From CAZUZS01 sp964624795 (GTDB lineage Bacteria; Calditrichota; Calditrichia; RBG-13-44-9), in NCBI GenBank assembly GCA_964624795.1, contig CAZUZS010000144.1, forward strand, positions 1 to 5,934: a DNA stretch of 5,934 nt, read 5' to 3'. The position numbers were made by a program, and so were the translations under genes. The number at the start of each line of letters is the position of its first letter. Positions within the stretch are counted from its first letter, which is position 1. This document shows, in pieces, positions 1 through 4,725 of this stretch. The notes below the pieces were generated by a model. The model was not told the origin of the DNA and searched no databases. It saw only the letters and a program-made list of their open reading frames with translations.

Positions 1-32
1 GAAGTAGGAAGTAAGAAGTGGAAAGGGGAAAA
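1..32 (+). repeat. Left purine-rich 7-mer array of cassette 1
   Basis: Consecutive 7-base units are visible: GAAGTAG (1-7), GAAGTAA (8-14), GAAGTGG (15-21), then AAAGGGG and AAAA. The array may start before the window. Read as reverse complement, the stretch at 682-729 gives the same words in the same order (GAAGTCG, GAAGTAA, GAAGTTA and GAAGTTG, then a G-run followed by A's), so the two arrays are inverted copies with one extra unit on the right. The G-run/A-run edge faces the gene on both sides. No function is known to me. Confidence 0.8.
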
Positions 33-179
33 TTGTGAGGCGTACGGTGGTGCAAAAATATTGATGATCTGCCCGCTGGTAGCTGATTGCAGATAAATAG
101 CACCTAAATTCCGTGATGCAATCCGTGACACCGTCTCGAATTTGGGATTTTAAGGGAAGAAATTGGATGAGATTAGCTT

Positions 180-596
180 GTGGATTATTTTATTAGTGAT
201 AAGGACGGAACATTTATTGTTCGGGATAAATCCGGCGAATATGAGATTGATCTATCGGAAAGGATCTTTAGATTTGTTGTCAGGGTCGTTAAATATGTTA
301 AGAGTTTTGAAAGATCTGCAGTGAATTACATTGTCATTTCCCAATTAACGAAATCTGCAACATCGATTGGGGCTAATTACGAAGAAGCGCAGGGCGCCTC
401 GAGCCGCGATGAATTTGCCTACAAGGTGGGGATCTCTCACCGCGAAGCAAAAGAATCAAACTATTGGCTCAGGGTAATTCATGCCAGTAGCATGGATGAA
501 TCGTCAGAATTAGATGGCCTGATGCGAGAGTCTGCAGAATTGAGAAACATTTTGGGCTCCATCGCTGGCAAGGTAAAACGAAGAAATAATAAGTAG
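180..596 (+). CDS. Four-helix bundle protein, S23/IVP-like (TIGR02436-type)
   Basis: This is a 138-residue protein of the small four-helix-bundle family first met as the product of 23S rRNA intervening sequences; the Avd accessory proteins of diversity-generating retroelements share the fold. Visible hallmarks are the block around residues 56-70 (LTKSATSIGANYEEA) and the KESNYWLRVI block at 91-100, which match the GANY-EA / REAKES-YWL pattern of the S23-like branch. The C-terminus is basic (KVKRRNNK). The start is GTG at 180: an in-frame TAG at 174-176 rules out anything upstream, and GGATGAG at 165-171 is a possible ribosome binding site. Length is slightly above the usual 115-125, through a longer N-terminus. 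The biochemical role is unknown; basic, oligomeric nucleic-acid binding is known for Avd. It is the only gene in cassette 1 and belongs to a different subgroup from the gene at 2625-3071. Base composition is visibly more AT-rich than in the transporter and sugar genes. Confidence 0.85.
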   Translation: MDYFISDKDGTFIVRDKSGEYEIDLSERIFRFVVRVVKYVKSFERSAVNYIVISQLTKSATSIGANYEEAQGASSRDEFAYKVGISHREAKESNYWLRVIHASSMDESSELDGLMRESAELRNILGSIAGKVKRRNNK

Positions 597-638
597 AAAT
601 AAGGAAACAGAGGTTAGAAAATAAGAAATATGGAGGGA
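597..638 (+). repeat. Decayed purine 7-mer run after the four-helix-bundle gene
   Basis: Directly after the stop codon the sequence can be cut into 7-base units AAATAAG, GAAACAG, AGGTTAG, AAAATAA, GAAATAT and GGAGGGA. They loosely follow the GAAGTAA word of the left array, in the same orientation. Together with the pyrimidine array at 682-729 it could form an imperfect local hairpin with a loop near 639-681. The match is weak and could reflect only purine richness. Confidence 0.35.
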
Positions 639-681
639 ATATGTATGATGATGTGCGCTTCTCCATCCTGAAAACCATGTC

Positions 682-729
682 TTTTTCCCCCCTCAACTTC
701 TAACTTCTTACTTCCGACTTCCAACTTCT
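682..729 (-). repeat. Right pyrimidine-rich 7-mer array of cassette 1
   Basis: After TTTTTCCCCCC come units with 7-base spacing: AACTTCT, AACTTCT, TACTTCC, GACTTCC and AACTTCT. The reverse complement matches the left array at 1-32 word for word, with one additional unit. It ends only three bases before the ATG of the transporter gene at 733, so it occupies the place where that gene's native upstream region would be expected. Confidence 0.8.
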
Positions 730-732
730 AAA

Positions 733-2505
733 ATGTACCAATTCTATTATACAATCGCGCTTCTGGTTCTCATGTCAATCGCCCTTATCCGGGAATGGCT
801 TGAGCCGGAGATTACCGTATTCGGGACGCTGGTATTCCTGCTGCTGGGGAAGGTGATTACCGTGCAGGAGGCTTTCGCCGGTTTTTCAAACGTCGGTGTC
901 ATTTCCATTGGCATGCTTTTCGTAATCGCCGGGGCGTTACAGGCATCCGGAGCATTAAACTACATCAGCGGATTTATTCTGGGAAACCGGAATGCCACAC
1001 TCACCGGGAAACTCCTGCGAATCCTGTTCCCGATCTCCCTTTTTTCGGCATTTCTGAATAACACGCCCATTGTGGCGCTTTTTATTCCAACCATCCGTTC
1101 CTGGACGGAGAAAAATAATTTTGCTCCCTCCAAATTTTTTATCCCGATCTCGTATGCCGCAATCCTGGGGGGGATGTGCACGCTGATTGGTACCAGCACT
1201 GTACTGATTGTCCACGGTCTGTTGATTGAATACGGCCAGCCCGGTTTCACTTTTTTTGAAATCTCGAAGATTGGCGTGCCGGCCGCCATAGTTGGACTGC
1301 TGTTTATCAGCTTTATCGGGCATCGCCTGCTCCCCGACCGCAAGGAGCCGATGGTGGAATTGGGAGAAAATACGCGGGAATTTGTCATCGAGCTGAAGAT
1401 TACCGCTGAATATCAAAATGCCGGCCGAACCATCGAGGAGGCCGGGCTTCGCCATCTGAAAGGATTGTTCCTTTTCCAGATCGAGAGGAACGGGGAAACC
1501 ATTGCGCCGGCTGAACCGGACGAGAAAATCGAAGTAGGGGACCGGCTGTTTTTCACCGGTCTGCCCATGACAATAGTGGAGTTGCAGAAGACGCCCGGTA
1601 TGCAGTTGATCAAGGATTCTACCTTCGATCTGAAGCACTACGACTCGGAAAAGATCAAAACCTACGAGGCGGTGATCTCGCCCAGCTCACCGCTCATCGG
1701 GAAAAACGTGCGGGAGAGCAATTTCCGCGGTAAATACGGGGCGGTGATCATTGCCATTCATCGCAACGGCGCGCGAATCCGGAAAAAAATCGGGGACATC
1801 GTAATTCATCCCGGAGATACCTTGCTGCTGCTTGCGGAAAAAGATTTTATGAAGAAATGGTATCATTCCAACGATTTTTACCTGGTCTCCAATATAGCAG
1901 CAGTGCCATCCAAGCCGCGCTGGCAGGGGTTTCTCGCTTTATTTATTTTCGGCGCTATGGTGCTGGTGACGGCATTAAATATTCTCCCGCTGGTAATGTC
2001 CGCCGGTCTTGCTGCAGTCCTTCTCATTCTCACACGCAGCATTTCACCGGTCGAGGCAAAGAAAATGGTCGACCTGCGGGTGCTGCTGCTCATTGCCTCT
2101 TCACTTGGTATAGCATCCGCCATCGAGAATTCGGGATTAGCCGGTTTCCTCTCGCACGAAACCATACTCCTGGCACAGCCGCTGGGTATCCTGGGTATCC
2201 TTGCCGGCCTTTATCTGCTGACCAGCCTTTATACCAGCATAATGACCAGCAATGCGGCTGCCGCATTTTTCTTCCCGGTGGCGCTTTCAACTGCATTAAG
2301 CATGAACCTTGATGTGCGGCCTTTTGCGTTAATCGTGACAATCGCCGCCGCTGCCAGCTTTGCCACCCCCATCAGTTACCAGACCAACCTGATGGTTTAC
2401 AGTCCCGGCGGGTATAAATTTGCGGATTACCTGAAAATAGGTGTCCCGCTGCAGGTGCTGGTCGGCATCATTGCCGTGGCATTGATCTGGATGTTTTATT
2501 TTTAA
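733..2505 (+). CDS. SLC13/DASS-type Na+/anion transporter with two TrkA_C domains
   Basis: This 590-residue inner-membrane protein has hydrophobic segments at about 3-85, 95-200 and 397-590, surrounding a soluble cytoplasmic insert. The insert holds two TrkA_C (RCK_C) domains, about 215-290 and 310-372; the second shows the typical SPLIGKNVRES and HPGDTLLLLAEKD blocks. The two membrane halves carry the paired family motifs: NNT in SAFLNNTPIVALFIP (109-111) and the TSN of MTSNAAAAFFFP (505-507), which in SLC13 proteins line the sodium and anion sites. The C-terminal TPISYQTNLMVYSPGGY is also typical. Length and layout match E. coli YfbS and the SLT-type sulfate transporters. The substrate (sulfate, dicarboxylate, citrate or another anion) cannot be told from the sequence. 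The TrkA_C domains suggest ligand gating. The ATG at 733 is supported by the conserved N-terminus, but no Shine-Dalgarno is seen: the repeat array of cassette 1 runs almost to the start codon. Confidence 0.9.
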   Translation: MYQFYYTIALLVLMSIALIREWLEPEITVFGTLVFLLLGKVITVQEAFAGFSNVGVISIGMLFVIAGALQASGALNYISGFILGNRNATLTGKLLRILFPISLFSAFLNNTPIVALFIPTIRSWTEKNNFAPSKFFIPISYAAILGGMCTLIGTSTVLIVHGLLIEYGQPGFTFFEISKIGVPAAIVGLLFISFIGHRLLPDRKEPMVELGENTREFVIELKITAEYQNAGRTIEEAGLRHLKGLFLFQIERNGETIAPAEPDEKIEVGDRLFFTGLPMTIVELQKTPGMQLIKDSTFDLKHYDSEKIKTYEAVISPSSPLIGKNVRESNFRGKYGAVIIAIHRNGARIRKKIGDIVIHPGDTLLLLAEKDFMKKWYHSNDFYLVSNIAAVPSKPRWQGFLALFIFGAMVLVTALNILPLVMSAGLAAVLLILTRSISPVEAKKMVDLRVLLLIASSLGIASAIENSGLAGFLSHETILLAQPLGILGILAGLYLLTSLYTSIMTSNAAAAFFFPVALSTALSMNLDVRPFALIVTIAAAASFATPISYQTNLMVYSPGGYKFADYLKIGVPLQVLVGIIAVALIWMFYF

Positions 2506-2512
2506 TGATTCC

Positions 2513-2579
2513 GGGGTATAAAAGGGCATAGGGGGTATAAAGGGCAAAATGGCAAATAGGGGGCATAAGGGGCGTAGTG
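2513..2579 (+). repeat. Left G-rich 9-mer array of cassette 2
   Basis: The array holds degenerate units of about 9 bases: GGGGTATAA (2513), AAGGGCATA, GGGGGTATAA, AGGGCAAAAT, GGCAAATA, GGGGGCATAA and GGGGCGTAG. It continues in more decayed form to about 2627. Three segments match the right array in inverted orientation. GGGGTATAA at 2513-2521 pairs exactly with 3174-3182. The segment 2526-2544 pairs with 3134-3152 at 17 of 19 positions. The 13-mer ATAGGGGGCATAA at 2556-2568 pairs exactly with 3081-3093. It starts 8 bases after the transporter stop codon. Confidence 0.85.
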
Positions 2580-2624
2580 GACTTATGTGGGATATGGCAG
2601 GGATATAAACCAACATCGGGCATA

Positions 2625-3071
2625 ATGGTAAATTCGGAAGAAATTAAGGAATTAAATACGACTGCAGACCAGGTCGATGAGCCGGGCGAAGGGTATAATG
2701 CTTCCAAGGACTTTACAAGCCTTGCGTGTTGGCAAAAGGCAAGAGCATTGAAGCTTTTCTTTTTTCAGGAAATATTGCCCCTCATACCATCCTCCGAAAA
2801 ATTCAATCTAGATATTCAAATAAGGAAGGCCATTGTAAGCGGCACCGCAAATATAGCAGAGGGATATGGACGTTTTCATCACCGGGAGGGAATCCAGTTT
2901 TACAGAATTTCAAGAGGCTCCATCTACGAATTGAAAGACCATTTAATTACATGCAAAGACTATGGGTATATCAATAATAAGAAATACGAAAAGGGACTAT
3001 CTCTCATCGAAGATGCTAAAATAGCACTAAACGGATATATCCGTTACAAAAAAGGACTTCTAAATAAATAG
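2625..3071 (+). CDS. Four-helix bundle protein (TIGR02436-type, NIAEGYGR subgroup)
   Basis: A protein of 148 residues. After a non-conserved, acidic N-terminal stretch of about 29 residues, the family domain runs from about 30 to 145: FTSLACWQKA (helix 1), then the signature NIAEGYGR at 76-83, then FYRISRGSIYELKDHL (92-107) and KDYGYI. These are the standard blocks of the larger four-helix-bundle subgroup (NIAEGYGR, ARGS-YEL), unlike the GANY-EA type at 180-596, so the two genes are not recent duplicates. The frame is open back to GTG at 2577, but those codons are repeat-array sequence, so the ATG at 2625 is chosen. That ATG lies in the last decayed repeat unit, with no strong ribosome binding site. 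The right array begins within about 10 bases of the stop. Function is unknown; family members are implicated in nucleic-acid binding or scaffolding. The coding sequence is visibly AT-richer than the neighbouring genes. Confidence 0.85.
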   Translation: MVNSEEIKELNTTADQVDEPGEGYNASKDFTSLACWQKARALKLFFFQEILPLIPSSEKFNLDIQIRKAIVSGTANIAEGYGRFHHREGIQFYRISRGSIYELKDHLITCKDYGYINNKKYEKGLSLIEDAKIALNGYIRYKKGLLNK

Positions 3072-3079
3072 CTGCTGCC

Positions 3080-3182
3080 TTTATGCCCCCTATGTCCCTT
3101 ATGTTCATATTCCTAAAACCCTATGCCCCTTTCCCCTTTATGTCCCCTATGCTCCTTACCCTTTCCATCCCACTTATACCCC
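3080..3182 (-). repeat. Right C-rich 9-mer array of cassette 2
   Basis: Units in 9-base spacing start TTATGCCCC, CTATGTCCC, TTATGTTCA. After a break come CTATGCCCC, TTTCCCC, TTTATGTCCC and CTATGCTCC, and the array ends with TTATACCCC. The reverse complement repeats the words of the left array (see 2513-2579), but the spacing between matching segments differs, which indicates gain and loss of units. It lies between the four-helix-bundle gene stop (3071) and the Shine-Dalgarno of the dehydrogenase gene (about 3203). Confidence 0.85.
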
Positions 3183-3202
3183 ATCACCAACCAAAACCAT
3201 AC

Positions 3203-3207
3203 AGGAA
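3203..3207 (+). promoter_or_regulatory. Ribosome binding site for the WlbA-type gene
   Basis: AGGAA lies 7 bases before the ATG at 3215 and supports that start over the in-frame ATG at 3224. Its presence just after the right array shows that cassette 2 ends before the translation signals of the next gene. Confidence 0.6.
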
Positions 3208-3214
3208 CTGATTA

Positions 3215-4183
3215 ATGAAAAACATGATCAATAACTTTGCGCTTATTGGCGCTGCAGGATATATCGCGCCGCGTCACATGCAGGCGATTAAAGATACCGG
3301 CAACCGTTTGATTGCCGCAGTGGATCCGTTCGATTCGGTGGGCGTGATGGACCGCTATTTTTATGACGTGGATTTCTTCACCGAGTTCGAGCGGTTCGAC
3401 CGTCACGCCGAAAAATTGCGGCGGCTGGATGCCGAAAATCATATCCATTATGTCAGCATCTGTTCGCCCAACTACCTGCATGATGCCCATATTCGTTTTG
3501 CGCTTCGCGTTGGGGCAGACGCCATCTGCGAGAAACCGCTGGTGTTGAATCCCTGGAATGTGGATGCGCTGGTCGAGCTGGAAAAAGAATCCGGCAAGCG
3601 TGTCTACAATATTCTGCAACTGCGGGTTCACCCCTCCATAAAGGCGCTGAAGGAAAATGTCGCGCGGGAACCGGCGGGGAAAAGACACAAGATCGATCTT
3701 ACCTATATCACTTCCCGCGGCAAATGGTATTTTTATTCCTGGAAAGGGGACCGCAAGAAGTCCGGCGGGGTGGCAACCAACATCGGCATCCATTTCTTTG
3801 ACATGCTTATCTGGATATTCGGACCTGTAAAACGTTCCGAGGTGTATTATGCCGATTTCGAGAAAACCGGCGGATTTCTGGAGCTGGAGAAGGCGGATGT
3901 CCGCTGGTTTCTCTCCCTCGATAAAAAAGATCTGCCGCAGGATACCGTGGCGGAGGGCAAAACCACCTACCGGTCCATCCGCGTGGATAGGGAGGAGGTG
4001 GAATTCTCCGGCGGTTTTACCGATCTGCATACGGTAGTTTATCGCAATATCCTGGATGGCCGCGGTTTCGGGATCGAAGATGCACGGGCGTCGATCAACC
4101 TGGCGTATGACATACGTAATTCCAATCCCACCGGGATAATAGAAGAAACAGCGCACCCCCTGCTTCGTCAGCTTGCCAGATAA
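3215..4183 (+). CDS. wlbA: UDP-N-acetylglucosaminuronate 3-dehydrogenase (WlbA/WbpB type)
   Basis: A 322-residue member of the Gfo/Idh/MocA oxidoreductases. WlbA/WbpB enzymes oxidise C3 of UDP-N-acetyl-D-glucosaminuronic acid with NAD+ in the cytoplasm, giving the 3-keto substrate for an aminotransferase on the way to UDP-2,3-diacetamido-mannuronic-acid-type sugars of O-antigens. The N-terminal NAD-binding fold begins FALIGAAGYIAPRHMQAIK (8-26), nearly diagnostic for this subfamily. It is followed by FFTEFERFDRH, VSICSPNYLHDAHIRFAL (80-97) and CEKPLVLNPWN with the catalytic-type lysine at 107. The C-terminal half carries TYITSRGKWY and GGVATNIGIHFFD (184-196), whose histidine 193 is the conserved partner. 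Length is normal (about 315). The start is supported by AGGAA seven bases upstream. The usual partners (6-dehydrogenase, aminotransferase, acetyltransferase, 2-epimerase) are not in the window. The next gene, 542 bases on, is also a sugar-nucleotide enzyme in the same orientation. Confidence 0.92.
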   Translation: MKNMINNFALIGAAGYIAPRHMQAIKDTGNRLIAAVDPFDSVGVMDRYFYDVDFFTEFERFDRHAEKLRRLDAENHIHYVSICSPNYLHDAHIRFALRVGADAICEKPLVLNPWNVDALVELEKESGKRVYNILQLRVHPSIKALKENVAREPAGKRHKIDLTYITSRGKWYFYSWKGDRKKSGGVATNIGIHFFDMLIWIFGPVKRSEVYYADFEKTGGFLELEKADVRWFLSLDKKDLPQDTVAEGKTTYRSIRVDREEVEFSGGFTDLHTVVYRNILDGRGFGIEDARASINLAYDIRNSNPTGIIEETAHPLLRQLAR

Positions 4184-4395
4184 GGTGATTAAGAATAAGT
4201 TTCCACAAAAACCATCTTATTAAAACCTGATCCGCTGTGCGAACTAAGTTTTGAGGCAAGAAACGGGTTGCAGGTATGATTGACCGAATATCTGTCATTC
4301 CGAACCCCGCTTTTGCAGAGTGCCGGGTGAGTGCCGCATTGCGGCGGCAATGCCAGTGGCTTACGCCGGGGGATAAAAAACACCTATAAAATAAC

Positions 4396-4411
4396 AAGCC
4401 CTTCAGGGCTT
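4396..4411. repeat. Palindrome P1 (TTCA loop)
   Basis: AAGCCC pairs with GGGCTT around a TTCA loop. It shares the loop with P4 (4581-4600) and P5 (4626-4641), although the stems differ. It is not followed by a T-run, so it is not an obvious intrinsic terminator. Confidence 0.75.
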
Positions 4412-4418
4412 TCCGTAA

Positions 4419-4447
4419 CCTGAAGGCCATAAATGGCCTATGTCAGG
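4419..4447. repeat. Palindrome P2 (nested, TAAA loop)
   Basis: The outer stem CCTGA (4419-4423) pairs with TCAGG (4443-4447). The inner stem AGGCCA (4424-4429) pairs with TGGCCT (4434-4439) around TAAA, with three unpaired bases ATG on the right side. It lies seven bases after P1 and shares loop TAAA with P3. Confidence 0.7.
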
Positions 4448-4463
4448 AGAATAATTTAGGGAT

Positions 4464-4483
4464 CCCAGGCATAAATGCCTGGG
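4464..4483. repeat. Palindrome P3 (TAAA loop)
   Basis: CCCAGGCA (4464-4471) pairs perfectly with TGCCTGGG (4476-4483) around TAAA, an 8-bp stem. It is similar in core (GGC-ATAAAT-GCC) to P2. Confidence 0.75.
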
Positions 4484-4580
4484 CTAACAAACTCAAAATT
4501 ATGAATATCTTACAATCAATTAATCTTAACCGGACATTAGTGGTAATTAGCATAACAATTGAATTAAAATTTGTTATTAA

Positions 4581-4600
4581 CACCCTGCTTCAGCAGGGTG
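4581..4600. repeat. Palindrome P4 (TTCA loop)
   Basis: CACCCTGC (4581-4588) pairs perfectly with GCAGGGTG (4593-4600) around TTCA. No T-run follows. Confidence 0.75.
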
Positions 4601-4625
4601 GATACGACGCAAGTAATTTATACTT

Positions 4626-4641
4626 AACCGCTTCAGCGGTT
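4626..4641. repeat. Palindrome P5 (TTCA loop)
   Basis: AACCGC (4626-4631) pairs with GCGGTT (4636-4641) around TTCA. The short self-complementary TACGCGTA (4642-4649) follows directly. Confidence 0.7.
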
Positions 4642-4711
4642 TACGCGTACCCATCTGTTCTATTTCCTGGCACAACAGAATAATTTGACAACCAAACGGG
4701 ACGGAAAGTCC

Positions 4712-4718
4712 GAGAGGA
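4712..4718 (+). promoter_or_regulatory. Ribosome binding site deciding the epimerase start
   Basis: GAGAGGA lies 7 bases before the ATG at 4726. This favours 4726 over the in-frame TTG at 4720, which would sit too close to the site and would add two residues not found in the family's usual MK-[FI]-LVTGGAGFIG start. Confidence 0.8.
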
Positions 4719-4725
4719 TTTGCCT

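Larger units (their letters stand above)
1..729. mobile_element. Candidate cassette 1: inverted 7-mer arrays around a four-helix-bundle gene
   Basis: The unit comprises the left array (1-32), a non-coding leader (33-179), the four-helix-bundle gene (180-596), a trailer (597-681) and the inverted right array (682-729). The left limit is cut by the window edge, so it could be longer. The leader has only weak structure: ATCTGC (67-72) pairs with GCAGAT (89-94), and TCCGTGA occurs twice (110-116 and 125-131). No transposase, integrase or reverse transcriptase is present, and target-site duplications cannot be judged at the truncated left end. Calling it mobile is an inference from the repeated architecture in this window (compare 2513-3182 and 5697-5838). 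Confidence 0.5.
2513..3182. mobile_element. Candidate cassette 2: inverted 9-mer arrays around a four-helix-bundle gene
   Basis: A 670-base unit is bounded by a perfect 9-base inverted pair, GGGGTATAA at 2513-2521 and its complement at 3174-3182. The inner parts are arrays of related units in opposite orientation, and the single gene at 2625-3071 fills nearly all of the interior. The overall plan equals that of cassette 1, while the repeat word is unrelated. No target-site duplication is evident: the left flank reads TAATGATTCC and the right flank ATCACCAACC. There is no transposase. Mobility is inferred only. Confidence 0.55.
4184..4725. other. 542-base non-coding spacer with scattered palindromes
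   Basis: I find no credible gene here: the longest frames cross the palindromes and match no family. The first part (4184-4290) is unremarkable AT-rich DNA, apart from AATAAG at 4194-4199 facing CTTATT at 4216-4221, a weak hairpin after the dehydrogenase stop. Next comes a GC-rich patch (4296-4372) opening with GTCATTCCGAACCCCGC. From 4396 to 4641 there are five strong short hairpins, listed separately, and an AT-rich gap (4484-4580). A promoter for the epimerase gene presumably lies in this stretch, but no convincing consensus is seen. Confidence 0.7.

Noticed and set aside
1..729. Diversity-generating retroelement, because the four-helix-bundle fold is shared with Avd
   Set aside because: No reverse transcriptase and no template/variable repeat pair are in the window.
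1..729. 23S rRNA intervening sequence
   Set aside because: The flanks are protein-coding or repeat DNA; no 23S rRNA sequence is recognisable on either side.
955..1638. Long minus-strand and overlapping frames inside the transporter gene (also 1857-2312 on plus)
   Set aside because: The SLC13/TrkA_C protein explains this region end to end; the other frames show no recognisable domain.
2513..3182. CRISPR array
   Set aside because: The units are short, degenerate and contiguous, without spacers, and no cas gene is present.
3212..4156. 314-residue open frame on the minus strand
   Set aside because: It lies fully antisense to the clearly recognisable WlbA-type gene and shows no family motif; it is a shadow of its codon pattern.
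4501..4683. 60-residue plus-strand frame in the spacer
   Set aside because: It runs through palindromes P4 and P5, has no ribosome binding site and resembles no protein family known to me.
4685..4690. TTGACA as a -35 box for the epimerase gene
   Set aside because: No acceptable -10 element follows at 16-18 bases, and the Shine-Dalgarno and start would be too near.
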